Shown here: piece by piece, positions 12,011 through 23,276 of the stretch
Numbering within the stretch: position 1 is the stretch's first letter
Layout: every line of letters begins with the position of its first letter
Position numbers and translations under genes: made by a program
NCBI GenBank assembly: GCA_023678885.1
Contig: CM042970.1
Location: 226,355-290,354 of the forward strand
Origin: Pogostemon cablin
Lineage: Eukaryota > Streptophyta > Magnoliopsida > Lamiales > Lamiaceae
Length of the DNA: 64,000 nt
Direction of reading: 5' to 3'
The notes under the pieces: generated by a model
Seen by the model: only the letters and a program-made list of their open reading frames with translations
The model's database searches: none
Told to the model about the DNA's origin: nothing

Positions 12011-13772
12011 ACTCCTTGAATGTGATTCTTGTAAAATTGGGTCAATTTTAAAATTTTTCTCATGAGTTTGGGTATGATTTTGTTACAATTGGTTGTGTTG
12101 AAGTGCATCATAGTCCTTATTTTTATTGCAAGTGTTGAGCTAATGATTTTTGATGAGTTGTTGAGCATAAATGAAGTGTAGTGGAGGCACGAATTGAACC
12201 CGAAGATCAAGTCGAGATTCGTTGTAGATGCAATCCGGAAGCTCATGCCAATCATGTCTTTATAAGGGAGTTCACTCTATATCTCATCATTTCTATTTGC
12301 TTGACATGAATTAATATTGATTTGGATTGTGTTGGATTAGCATGCTACTTCATGTGTTATGTTTGTGGGAGGTTTATTTTCATAATTTAGGATTTCCTTT
12401 TCAATTAAAGATGGGGATGTTGTGAGCTTACTTGAATATGGATGTTATGAATGTGTGCTTCATTGTCTATGATGGATGGTTTTGTTATTCTTGCATGTTA
12501 TGTGTTTTAGGTTGTTTATTGTTTGGTGAGTCTTTTCTTATGTGTTTTGTGTGTATTTTTATTCTTGTTTAGGGTCGTTTTAGTGGTTTATTTTTGGGAT
12601 GTCGTGAGTTATTTTTTAATGTGATTGATGACATGTTGTGGTAATAAGTGATGGCAAATTATGATTAAGAATCTCTACACTTTCGAATTGTGACATTTTT
12701 ATTTAACTTGTTCAATTTTGAGATGAATGTGGTGTAATAAGTCCTTAAGGCCCGAGCATAAGCTTGTGAGCGTTTGAGCCTCAAACGTGCATACATGGTA
12801 TTTCTTCATGAGTGGATCGGTTGTATTTGATAAGCTAGAACTTGCTCAAGGACTATAGGAACGAGCCCGATTAGTGGAGATTAGTGATATGATCTAAGGT
12901 CATCCTTGTTATTTATAGTCATTGCCAAATATTTCTATACCATAAACATCATTCCTAGTCAACCACTTTGAGCCTATACACCTATTTCTTGTGAATTTAG
13001 CACATTACAAGCCTTGATTACCCAAATGAGCCTTATATATTTACCCTTTTGTGTGAGTAATTAAGGAGATGGTAGCTAGAAAGGATTGGTTGAATGACAA
13101 AAGAAGAAAAAAAATGTTAAGCAAGCAAGAAAAAGTATGAAGAGAGCAAAAACAAAAATGCACATGCAACCTTTAAACAAGAGGAAGGAGCAAAGCATCA
13201 ACAAGATGTTCAAGAAATCAAAAGTCCAAAGAATGAAGCATGCATAATGAGAAGCTCAATACAAAGGAGAAAGATGATGAATAGTGCCTATGACCAACAA
13301 AGAGAAAAATGAAGAAAAGAAAAATTGAGGAATGGAAGAAAGTAGCTACCTCTTCGATTACTTACACTAGATTAGTCACTATTATCCATATTCTTCCTAC
13401 CCTACCAAAGAGTCTATCATTACATCCTAAATAAAGACCTTTTTGATCATTAATTGAAACTTTGGAGGTTTGTGAATGTAGTCTACGAGCAATCTTATAA
13501 CGAGTCGAGCCAATCGGTTAATGAGCATTGTTTTACCTCATATTATAGAGTGTTGAGCGAAATTGATAACCTATGTGAGGCTTGGACTAAAAAGGGACTA
13601 TATTACACTTTATTCTCTTTTGATTGAACTTGTTAATTACTCATGTCATGAATTTAATTTTGTAGGATGTCTTAGCATAGTTTGTAGTTATTATTGCTAT
13701 CGATGTGATATTGCTTATATTCGTTAGGTCTTTTTCTAGGTGAAAATTTCTCCTCTTGGTTTATCATTTTCG

Positions 13773-13790
13773 TTGCTCGGGGACGAGCAA
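13773..13790 (+). other. Stem-loop upstream of the polypurine tract
   Basis: TTGCTCG and CGAGCAA form a perfect 7-bp stem around a GGGA loop. Related stem-loops precede polypurine tracts at 27466 and 28804 in another element of this window. Confidence 0.7.
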
Positions 13791-13793
13791 CAC

Positions 13794-13809
13794 TTTAAGT
13801 TTGGGGGGT
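13794..13809 (+). other. Polypurine tract of the Athila-like element
   Basis: TTTAAGTTTGGGGGG lies directly before the 3' LTR start, as expected for the plus-strand primer of an LTR retrotransposon. Confidence 0.8.
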
Positions 13810-15598
13810 TGATCGTCGTTATTTTCACCTAGATTTTAATATCTTTTTGTATGTGTTTTCGTATTATTTTGCTCGTATTTTATATGTATCTTGGTTGTGT
13901 TATGTGTTTACATAGAAATGTGTGTGAATGAGCCTAAACATGTAAAAAACATGTCAAAAATGGAGTCGGGAGCTGAAACGAGAAAGAAACGGGCTGCTGG
14001 GACCCAACTCGAGTTGCAAGGTGCAACTCGACTTGCAACTCGACTTGAGAGAAAGTCAAGTTGAGGCCCAAAAAATATCCAGAATCATGCAGAGACCCAA
14101 CTAGAGTTGCAAGACCTTCGAGTCGAGTTGAGGTCAGAAAGTTGTCCAGAGAGCCAACTCAACTTGCATGTTGCAACACGAGTAGCAACACAAGTCATGT
14201 TGGGGCTTATCCAGGTCGAGTTGGAGGTCGTGCAGAGCAGAGCAGCATCCAAAAATCATACAGTGTGCTTACTCAAGTTGCAAGATGCAACACGACTTGA
14301 CAGCTCGAGTCGAGTAGGGTTCCGGAAGCATTTTAGTTTTAGAGTGTCACAACACGACCGAACAGGCGAGTGCTTGAGTTGCTAACTCGAGTCGAGCTGG
14401 GTCAGCTCGAGTTCCATTACATGCTACTCGACTCGAGTATCTAACTCGAGTAAGGAAGGCCAAGTAAAGTAAGGTCATTTTGGGCCAAAAATCTGGGTTT
14501 TCACACAACACACAATTCCTTTCATTTTACACCACCATCTCCATCCATTCCATCTATCATCATTCCACCATCAAATCCACCATCCAAGTGAGGAGAAAAT
14601 TTAAGGAAGAAAGGAGGATTGCATATTGAAGGATAATTTCAAGCCAATTACCAAAATAGGGGAGAAATTACCTTTGATTTGCATTTTCTTAATTTGTATT
14701 GCTACGATGGATGTTGTTAAACATTGTTTTGATATTTTGATGATGTTTGTTTTTAGCTAGACCTCTTATGAGGCTAGCCACTTGATGGATTAAGGATCTA
14801 TTGATTTGTTGAATTTGTAATGGTTTAATTGATGTGATCTTTGGAATTTCTTACATGATCTATGATTTACTTCTTTTGTATTATGATGTGTGTGGTTGAA
14901 TTCTCTAGTTATAGTATTAGGAGGGCCAATCCAATATTGTGATTAGGGTTTTGATTGAATCATGTTATAATATAAATTTTGTATGTTAGTATGTGAAGTA
15001 TGTGGTAACATTTTCATATGCTTAGAACATTCATGTGAGAACACTTAATTGGTTTATCATAATTAGTTGATTAATTGAGTGAGGAGACCAATCTTGTTAT
15101 CATAGTACCTTAAGGGAATTGAGAGTGAGATTCAATCTTTTGTACTTAAAACTTGTAATGAGTTTAGAACCTAACTACCTTGGCCTAGGGATTATGGGTG
15201 TATATGTGATTGCTTCTATTCCAATGATTATTGATATTTGCCATTTGAATTCAACAAGCCATGTTGTGTCCTTGGTCTTGAATGTGGTTAGTCTTGCTCT
15301 TCTTTAGATTGTTTTACATCCATTTCATTTTAATTGTGTTTATTTGAGACCTTGTTTGATCATATTAGTTGTTAATTGCTTTAATTGGTGGCTTGCTTAG
15401 TTAATTAGTAGTTTAATTGCTCTTTTTAATTTTCAAAACTCAAAATCCGATCACTTCTATAATGTATGATTGAAAATAAATACGGATACACTCTTGATTT
15501 AAATCTCCCTTTGATCGATATTTAAACTTGGTCACTCACTACAAACGATAAGGTACGCTTACCTTAATCAATTTTAACCTAAATTGAGTCTAAGTTCA
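13810..15598 (+). repeat. 3' LTR of the Athila-like element
   Basis: 1,789 bp aligning end to end with the 5' LTR, but missing a segment of about 135 bp at the junction near 14500. That segment in the 5' LTR (about 4405-4540) holds the TATA-like box. Other differences are scattered substitutions and small indels. Confidence 0.85.
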
Positions 15599-15875
15599 TG
15601 TGTACATCAACAGCATGTTACTTAACGTCCACATTTAACTTTTACATAATTGAATTTCCTCTACTCTGCTTTTTATGTTATGAATACACATATTTTTTTA
15701 ACTTAATATACACCCTTTTTCATTTTTTTATTTTAAAATTTTAATGTATAAACTTCTCCTAAAACTCCAAAATTATCCTTTCAAAAATAAAATTATACAT
15801 ACCCGTTGTTCATATCTTAAATTGTTTGTTCATCTATACTGGTAACCAATATGGCCACAAAGGAAGAAAAGAAGC

Positions 15876-16458
15876 TGTTAAGGTTGTAGACTCTTGCATG
15901 CGTATGTATGTTGGATGAGATCAGTATTAGCATCATACACGTGTAAAGGAGAGATTGGTTAAGCTAGCAAGATGATCAAGAAGAAAGGATCAGTGAGCTG
16001 GCATTAGTTTGAACCATAGGATCAGTTTAATAGACATGGAAGGTTGTGATCAGTTGATAGAGAATAAGAGGCTGTTAGGTTGTTGGTTAGTTACAAGATT
16101 TGTTTAACAAACCTCCAGCTTGGCATACAGTTGATGATCACGTTTTCAGCTACTACGTATTGATTAGAAGTTGATCATCTTGTGTATATAAGATACATAC
16201 AATAGATTAGGGTTGTATGTGTGTGAAGTTTAAGTTTCAGTCTCCATCATTGTATCTTGTTGATCAATAAGAGTTACTTCTTTTTTAGAGTGGACGTAGA
16301 CTTTCAACAGCCAAACCACTATACTTCTTTATTCTTGTTTAGCATTTTTCAATTACTTAAAACGAGTGAGAAGAGTGCAATCTGTGAGTGATCATAAGCA
16401 TACGTTGAGAGTGAGTTCTTGAGTGATTAGGAAAGTTCTTGCTGCTCGATTCACAAGA
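15876..16458 (+). repeat. 5' LTR of the copia element
   Basis: Starts TGTTAAGGTTGTAG. A TATA-like TATATAAG is at 16185 and an AATAAG poly(A)-like signal near 16266. In the 3' LTR the TATA position reads CATATAAG. Confidence 0.85.
16185..16192 (+). promoter_or_regulatory. Putative TATA box in the copia LTR
   Basis: TATATAAG sits about 310 bp into the 583-bp LTR, and ATACATAC follows. The position suits a U3/R promoter. Start site not determinable from sequence. Confidence 0.5.
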
Positions 16459-16516
16459 AGTGGCGCCATCTATGGGAAACCAAGCCACAGTCGAGTGATT
16501 GAAGGAGTAGATCACC

Positions 16517-17420
16517 ATGGTTACAATGAAGTTCGACATGGAAATATTCATTGAGAAAAATGACTTCAGTTTGTGGCGGATGAAGATGGAGGTCATCCTC
16601 ATTCAACAAGGTCTTTCAGGTGCTATCAAACCGCTTCCGGATAATCAAGCAGTAGCGGTTGATGCAGTAACACAAGCGACAGAACAAGATCAGCAATCCA
16701 AGGCTCAAAGTGTCATCATTCTGTGTTTGGGAGATAAGGTACTAAGAGAGATTGCCAAGGAGACAACAGCAAGAGGAATTTGACAAAGATTGGAAGAGCT
16801 TTACATGGTTAAAAGTTTGGCAAATCAATTGTATAAGAAGCAGAAGTTGTACTCATTCAAGAACACTGAAGAGAAGCCAATTCTTGGACAGTTAGATGAG
16901 TTCAATAGGATCATTGATGATCTAGATAATATTGATGTTGCTCTGCATACAGAAGATAAGGTCGTGATCTTGCTTTCAGCACTTCCCCCATCCTTTGAAG
17001 GCTTAAGAAATACCTTGTTGTTTGGGAACAATGAGACTATCACCCTTGATTAGGTACAGTTGGCTCTTAAATTAAAAGAACTTCACAAGAATTCTGATGT
17101 TCAAGTGAAGTGTGAAGGTTTGGTAGTCAAGAACCAGAATAAGTGGAACAACAACAACAAGAAATCAAATGATGATAAGAAGAAGCTTGATAAGAATCAA
17201 AGCACATCAGTGGATGAAGAAAATAATAATTGTTTCCATTGCAACAAGCCAGGGCATTACAAGAAACAATGTCATAAGTGGAAGGTCATGGTAGCTAAGA
17301 AGATTGCAGAAAGGGGAGGAGATAAGAAGAATCAAGTGAACCAGGTAACAGATAATCAGAATAACAATAATAATGATTGTATTGAAGCTTTGTCAGTGTT
17401 ATCTGGTCCCATATCAGATG
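16517..17420 (+). pseudogene. Copia gag, broken
   Basis: Starts MVTMKFDMEIF at 16517 with FSLWRMKMEVILIQQGL, the usual copia gag opening. A TGA at 16781-16783 and a TAG at 17051-17053 interrupt the frame. The nucleocapsid zinc knuckle CFHCNKPGHYKKQC (about 17231-17272) has the intact CX2CX4HX4C pattern, and asparagine-rich stretches flank it. The capsid packages element RNA. Confidence 0.85.
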
Positions 17421-18137
17421 AATGGGTAATAGATTCAGGATGCACCCTTCATATGAAATCCAAGAAAGATTGGTTTACTGAATTGAGGTCTTGTGATGAG
17501 GGATCAGTCCTTTTAGGAAATGATAAAGCATTAGAGATAGAAGGGATTGGCTCTATCAAACTGAGGATGTTTGATGGAGTGATCAAATTACTCAATAAGG
17601 TTAGGTATGTACTAGGTTTAAGGAGAAATTTAATCTCACTTGGTATGTTTGATACTCTAGAATATGGAAGTGTATTAAAGAAAGGGACACTTACAGTCAT
17701 CAAGGGTGATTCAGTTGTAATGAAGGGAATCAAGAGGAGTGATATGTACTTTCTTGAAGGAAGTCATCTCTGGACAGATTAATACTTCTCAAGAAAAGGA
17801 TGATGCACATTTATGGCATGGAAGATTAGCACATATCAGTGAGAGATGATTACATGAGTTGGCAAGACAAGGTTTATTGAATCTCAGCTCAACTGTTAAG
17901 CTTGATCAATGTGAAGCCCGTATATTTAGCAAATTGAAGAGGACAAAATTTGCATTAGCAGAACATAGTACTAAGTCAAGATTGGATTACATACATTTAG
18001 ATTTATGGGGGCCTTCAAAGACTACAACTATGAGAGGAGAAAGGTATTTTATATTCTTCATAGATGACTACTCAAGGAAACTATGGGTAAGGATTTTGAA
18101 ATCAAAGGATGAGGCATTTTCAGCCTTCAAGATTTAG
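17421..18137 (+). pseudogene. Copia protease and N-terminal integrase, broken
   Basis: The protease active site reads WVIDSGCTLHM at about 17425. It is followed by a GAG-pre-integrase segment (17790-17960) containing a stop, and the integrase core start LDYIHLDLWGPS (about 17983-18015) with FFIDDYSRKLWV. A stop at 18135 ends this open segment. Confidence 0.85.
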
Positions 18138-19198
18138 CTCACAGAAGTAGAGAATCAGACAGATTGCAAGCTAAAGTGCTTAAGAACTGACAATGGTTGG
18201 AGTTTGTTTCAAATGAGTTCAATAATTACTATCAAGAGAAGGGTATTAAAAGGCATAGAACTGTTCCAGGTACACCACAACAAAATGGTATTGATGAGAG
18301 GATGAATCAAATTTTGCTTGAGAGTGTAAGATGTTTACTAAGCAGTTGAGGTTTCTATAAGAATTTTTGGGGTGAACTTGTTACTACAGCAGCTCACTTA
18401 ATCAACATGTGTCCTTCAGCAGCACTTAAGTTTAAAACCCCAGAGGAGATATGGTCATGAAGGCCTCCAAGTTATGATCATTTGAAAGTAATAGGATATC
18501 AAGCTTATGTACATCAGAAACATGATAAGTTAGAGCCTAGAACAGCAAAATATGTACTAGTAGGGTATCCACCATGAGTGAAAGGGTACAAGTTATGGTG
18601 TTATGAGACTAACAAGTTAATAGTTAGTAGGGATATCAGTTTTAATGAGAAGAAAATACCTCTAATTGAGAAGGCAATAGGTGTAATTTTAGATAAAGAA
18701 CAGGTTAAGCTTGAGGTGGAGCTTGATACAGATAGAAATCACCAAATAAGATATCAAAGTACTCCTATATCACAATCAGGAGATGAGACATCTGCTGAGA
18801 GAAGAACATTGAGCAGTTATTAATTAGTCAGAAATAGATTAAGGAGACAGATAAGGGCTCCTGTCAGATATGTTGAAGTTGATATTGTATCTTATGCTTT
18901 ATTCATAGCTTCAGATGTTGAAATTTATAAGTCAAGGTCATACTCTGAAGCTATGGTAAGTAAAGAAGCTGACAAGTGGTTAGTAGCAATGCAAGAAGAA
19001 TTATTATCTTTGCAAAAGAATAATACTTGGTTAATAGTGAACAGACCAGCAAATCAGAAACTAGTGGGATGCAAGTGGATTTATAAGAAAACGCCGGTGA
19101 CAAACAAGGAATGAGGGATTAGATATAAAGCAAGACTTGTTGCTAGAGGTTTTTCATAAAAGGAGGGTGTAGATTATAATGAAATATTCTCACCAGTT
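18138..19198 (+). pseudogene. Copia integrase C-terminal part and RT N-terminal part, broken
   Basis: Decayed coding sequence with many stops. Integrase motif remnants include LRTDNG near 18185 and GTPQQNGIDER near 18270-18300, where the usual ERMN follows. KGYKLW at 18578 belongs to the integrase C-terminal part. From about 18940 the sequence enters the RT N-terminus (SKEADKWLVAMQEE, then WIYKK). At least five stop codons lie in this kilobase. Confidence 0.75.
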
Positions 19199-20491
19199 GT
19201 GAAGCATTGCTCTATCAGAATCTTACTTGCACTAGTAACTCAATTTGATCTTGGGTTGCATCAAATGGATGTGACTACAGCTTTCTTGCGTGGAAATCTG
19301 GAGGAAGAAATTTTCATGCAAATTCCTGAAGGTGTTAAGGTAGACAGAGCACATAACAAGGCTTGCAAGCTAGTTAAATCTCTGTATGGTCTCAAACAAA
19401 GTCCAAGGCAGTGGTATTTGCGATTTGATGAATACATAACATCAAATGGTTTCAGTAGGAGCCTGCATGATAGTTGTGTCTATATCAAAAGTGAAGAAGG
19501 CATTTACATATATTTGTTACTATATGTAGATGATATTCTTATTGCTTGCAGAGATATGGCTGGTATATATTCAGTAAAGGAAATTTTGAGAAGAGAGTTT
19601 GAGATGAAAGATCTTGGAGATGCAAGTGTTATACTTGGGATGCAAATAAGAAGATTTAGGTCAGCTGGAACTTTAAGCTTGCATCAGGAGTCTTACTTGA
19701 TCAAAGTACTTAAGAGATACAATATGGATCAGTGTAAATCAGTTTCAGTATCAATGAAACAAGGTCTAAGTATGTCATTGCATAATGGACCTAAAACGGA
19801 TGAGGAAAGGGCAGGAATGGATAGGATTCCATATGCTAGTGCAGTTAGAAGTCTGATGTATTCAATGGTTTGCTGCATACCAGATCTTGCCTATGTTATG
19901 AGTTTGATTAGTAGATTTATGAGCAAACCAGGGTTAGTACATTGTGAATTAGTTAAGTGGGCTCTGAGATACATAAAAGGGACAACTTCAGTAGGTTTAA
20001 CATTTCAGAGGAAAGCAGATTGGAATCAAGTTGTTGTAGGTTTTGTGGATGCAGATTATGCTACAAATCTTGATACCAGGAAGTCTTTGACTGGCTATGT
20101 ATTTAATACGTTTGATACAGCTATGAATTGGAGAGCTACACATCAAAATGTTGTAGCACTATCAATAACAGAGGCTGAATTTGTAGCTTTGACAGAAGCT
20201 ATCAAGTAAGGGATTTGGTTAGTTGGAATACTAAAGGAATTTGGCATTCATCAGGATAAGTTTGAGGTGCATTGTGACAATCAAAGTGCTCTTCACTTAT
20301 CAAAACATCAAGGGTACCATGAAAGAACCAAGCACATTGATATTAGGTTATATTTTATAAGAGGCATAGTTGAAAAAGGGTTAGTTGTGGTGAAGAAGAT
20401 CAACGCCATAGAAAATACAGCTGATGCACTTACTAAAGCTTTAGTAGCTCCTAAATTTGAGCTGTGTAAGAGTTTGTTTAATATGCATTAA
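19199..20491 (+). pseudogene. Copia RT and RNase H
   Basis: The longest intact stretch of the element. RT has DVTTAFLRGNLEEEIFMQIPEG near 19269 and the catalytic YVDD at 19523-19534, then LYGLKQSPRQW. RNase H carries SLTGYVF, ALSITEAEFVALTEAIK, a TAA at about 20207, then CDNQSALHL and RTKHIDIRLYFIR, ending at 20491. The codon at 19199 is an internal methionine or GTG-like position, not a true start. One internal stop separates the halves. Confidence 0.9.
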
Positions 20492-20583
20492 AGAGAAGGA
20501 AGGATGACTGTATCCTTTTAAAACAGTCAGGTGTGGAGGAAATATGAAGCTTGTTGAGACAATGCAAGGTCTAAGGTGGAGAA

Positions 20584-21168
20584 TGTTAAGGTTGTAGACT
20601 CTTGCATGCGTATGTATGTTGCATGAGATCAGTATTAGCAGCATACACGTGTAAAGCAGGGATTGGTTAAGCTAGCAAGATGATCAAGAAGAAAGGATCA
20701 GTGAGATGGCATTAGTTTGAACCATAGGATCAGTTTAATACACATGGAAGGTTGTGATCAGTTGATGGAGAATAAGAGGATGTTAGGTTGTTGGTTAGTT
20801 ACAAGATTCGTTTAACAAACCTCCAGTTTGGCATGCAGTTGTGTGATCACGTTTTCAGCTGCTATGCATTGATTAGCAGTTGATCATCTTGTGCATATAA
20901 GATACATACAGTAGATTAGGGTTTGTATGTGTGTGAAGTTTAAGTTTCAGTCTCCATCATTGTATCTTGTTGATCAATAAGAGTTACTTCCTTTTGAGAG
21001 TGGACGTAGGCTTTCAACTGCCGAACCGCTATACTTCTTTGTTCTTGTTTAGCATTTTTCAATTACTTAAAACGAGTGAGAAGAGTGCAATCTGTGAATG
21101 ATCATAAGCATACGTTGAGAGTGAGTTCTTGAGTGATTAGGAAAGTTCTTGTTGCTCGATTCACAAGA
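20584..21168 (+). repeat. 3' LTR of the copia element
   Basis: 585 bp, matching the 5' LTR with a small number of substitutions and indels. It is preceded by the polypurine tract AAGGTGGAGAA (20573-20583) and followed by GAAGC. Confidence 0.85.
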
Positions 21169-21418
21169 GAAGCCAACTGAGAAGAAGTTGTCGCAATAAG
21201 GCTTGACAGAGAATAAGCCAAAGGCTGGGAGGAAGCAGATCAAGATTAGAATTGAGTTTTACAAGATTTATATTTTTAATGTGTTCAAACAAGTTCATCC
21301 AGAAAATCAATATCTCGAACGAGGATACGACAAGAAGCCAACCGGCACTTCTCGTGAAATTCATATTGTTGCGAGATTGGTGTTGCCTGGTGAATTGATG
21401 AAGCACGCTGGTTCTTGA

Positions 21419-21714
21419 ATGATTTGTAGGATTTTACCAATATTTGTTGAACTTTTGAATTTAATGTTCTTTGAGATAAGTTCTTACAATCACCTTGTGT
21501 ACATTAGTTGTTCTGATGTTGTTTCGGTTGAATTGTTCTTTAATATTTTGACAAGATTAATTTCTGATAATTCAACCCCAATTCAATTCTTATCAATCAT
21601 TTTCAACTCCTCGACTTCTAATTCACTCTTAACGCGACAAAGATTGTAACGAATGGGATCATTGAAATGGAGGCCCAAGTCCATCCTAACAAAGACCCAT
21701 CCCAACAAAAGCCC
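21419..21714. other. Sequence downstream of the H2B pseudogene
   Basis: Probably former 3' untranslated or flanking DNA of the H2B copy. No gene recognised. At 21672-21716 there is a run of short repeats around CCCATCC. Confidence 0.4.
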
Positions 21715-21946
21715 ATCCCAGATGGATAAATGATTATATCACAACTTGAGTACGTGAAGGGGAGAGAGAGGAATCAAAATTAGTTAGTGTTAGAGGCAAT
21801 ATAAAATAGATTGGAGATTCATCAGGTGGCAAAAGAAAAATATCAAATGTATTCTATTCTCTCTGTTTCTTCTTTTCCCTATTTCTTCCTTCTTTTCTTT
21901 CTATCAAAACAGTGGACACTTACTCTAAGAGTGTTTTTGTTTAACA
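21715..21946 (+). repeat. LTR-like fragment, left copy
   Basis: Aligns with 30476-30703 in the same orientation: GATTATATCACAA, GAGTAC-TGAA-GGGGA, TATTCTATTCTCTCT, pyrimidine-rich stretches, CTCTAAGAGTG and TTTGTTTAACAGATTG. A gag-like remnant follows, so this is probably the 3' part of the 5' LTR of a decayed Ty3 element. Confidence 0.6.
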
Positions 21947-21985
21947 GATTGTTTAATTGATACTATCGTTAAGAGGATTGAAAAC

Positions 21986-23271
21986 ATGGCGGATTCTGAG
22001 ATGGTTGCAGTGGTAACAAAGGTGGTGAGCGCATGCGCAAGTGTAATTGGATACTCAAACATCTTTATGGCAAAAGACGGTTCAGACAATGTAACACTTT
22101 TTAGTTAAAATGGATTCAAATTCAAAGTGGTTCTGGCCCTGTTGCTGGAAATCAAGCATCGTCATCTTGAGTGACTAAGAATTTCAAAGGCCCTGATGTT
22201 AACCCAAGTTTTCCCAGCCGTACGATCGATAAAGATGGAGTTGTCAAGGTTTGATGGATTAAATCTAGAAAGGTGGATATTTCACAATGAAGAATTCTTT
22301 GATTTTTTTAACACATCAGAAGATTTACGTTTACGTATAGTATCATTTCACATGGAAGAGAAGTCTACAACATGGTTTTGATGGATGAAAGGAGTTTCTC
22401 TTTGACGTGAAGCATCGATTTGGGAATTCCTGTTTAAAGATTACCAAGGGGCACACTCCAAACTTACTCAAACTTCAACTGTAGCAGAATCTCAATCTGA
22501 ATTCGAAGAACTGATGAACAAAATGACAGGAATTGCAGAGCCACTTTTGGTAGGTTTTTCATCACCAGTCTGAAATCTGAGAATCCGAAGAGAGCTCATG
22601 TTCTCACGAATGTCAACGTTAATGGAAGCATTTGCCCTAGCACGAGCTTACGAGGCTCATATTGATGAATGCTCGAGTGATTGCTAGATTTGGCCCAATT
22701 TTGATTTTATGAACCTAACTCAAATATTTAGCCCAATCATTTCCTCACCAAATCACAAACCCATTACTGCTGAAAGCATGTCACTTAAAATGCAAAGTTT
22801 CCACACCAAAAAACCAAAGAACTCTTCATATACCCGTATACCATATAACCCAACTAAAATAAATGCCCAAATACTCAAACTACCCACTCCAAATATACTC
22901 ATATGAAGGTTGTCTCATGTGGAGTTGAGAGAGTGGAGTGGAAAGAGATTATGTTATAACTGTGACCAAAAGTATAATCCGGGCCATATATGTTGGATAA
23001 TTTTTATGGCTACTAGGAAAAGATGAGTAGAAAGAAGATGAGGAGTTCGATGAGGAGGCGGAATTGCATACTGAGATTGTGGTGCTTGATATATCTAGCT
23101 TGAATGCTTTTACTGGGAAAATGAACCCTCGATCTTTGAGAATGCTTGGTAAATTTTATTACAAGGAACTTCATGTGTTGGGAGCACCAACAAAAACCCA
23201 CAGTTGCTGAAAAGTTAGGACTGATGTTTGCCCAGTCAAGGATATTTTAGATAAAATGAATAAATTGTAAT
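21986..23271 (+). pseudogene. Ty3-type gag and protease start, decayed
   Basis: A short opening (MADSEMVAVVTK) starts at 21986. The gag core has MELSRFDGLNLERWIFHNEEF (about 22230-22290), then a stop; EFEELMNKMTGI and ALARAYEAHI follow in other frames. A zinc-knuckle remnant, CYNCDQKYNPGHIC, lies near 22950-22990. A later segment, ISSLNAFTGKMNPRSLRMLGK (about 23092-23150), corresponds to the start of the protease. This style of gag (RFDG-x-WI) differs from the Athila type and fits a chromovirus or related lineage. The sequence is cut off at 23276 by another insertion. Confidence 0.75.
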
Positions 23272-23276
23272 GTATA

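Larger units (their letters stand above)
11580..13809 (+). other. Non-coding 3' tail of the Athila-like element
   Basis: No convincing envelope-like frame is present. The stretch has two polypurine-like tracts (11836-11847 and 11979-11992) inside a 143-bp imperfect tandem repeat starting near 11804, then AT-rich DNA, a stem-loop (13773-13790) and the terminal polypurine tract. Confidence 0.7.
3710..15598 (+). mobile_element. Athila-like Ty3 LTR retrotransposon, degenerate
   Basis: Two direct LTRs (3710-5642 and 13810-15598) enclose a primer-binding site, gag, protease, reverse transcriptase, RNase H and integrase in Ty3 order, a 2.2-kb non-coding tail and a polypurine tract. Sequence hallmarks are Athila-like: the ALWAYRT and LPVELEHRA motifs after the integrase core, and a primer site resembling TGGCGCCGTTGC. 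All reading frames carry stops or frameshifts, so the copy is dead. The flanking pentamers (GATGT and TGTGT) agree at only three of five positions, so the target duplication is unproven. No convincing envelope-like ORF is seen. Confidence 0.9.
15876..21168 (+). mobile_element. Ty1/copia LTR retrotransposon (Tork/Tnt1-like)
   Basis: LTRs of 583 bp (15876-16458) and 585 bp (20584-21168) are nearly identical. GAAGC flanks both sides (15871-15875 and 21169-21173). A primer site TGGCGCCATC begins at 16461 and a polypurine tract AAGGTGGAGAA abuts the 3' LTR. Domain order is gag, protease, integrase, RT, RNase H, the copia order. The frame is broken in many places, so the copy is non-functional even though the close match of its LTRs suggests fairly recent insertion. 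Taken with the target duplication, the LTR ends in AAGA rather than the usual CA; CA occurs three bases earlier. Confidence 0.92.
15851..21418 (+). pseudogene. Histone H2B pseudogene split by a copia element
   Basis: An H2B-like start (MATKEEKK, 15851-15875) and the remainder (21174-21418) lie on either side of the copia element. The right part resumes with PTEKKLSQ, meets a TAA stop, continues with KPKAGRKQI, then YKIYIFNVFKQVHP, the first histone-fold helix. The segment normally encoding the central long helix is missing. The C-terminal helix follows as TSREIHIVARLVLPGELMKHA and stops at TGA. H2B is a nucleosome core protein, so with an internal stop and no central helix this copy was probably already dead before the insertion. 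The GAAGC target duplication lies inside its coding sequence. Confidence 0.9.

Noticed and set aside
3705..15603. Target duplication for the large Athila-like element
   Set aside because: GATGT and TGTGT agree at three of five positions only, so I did not call it.
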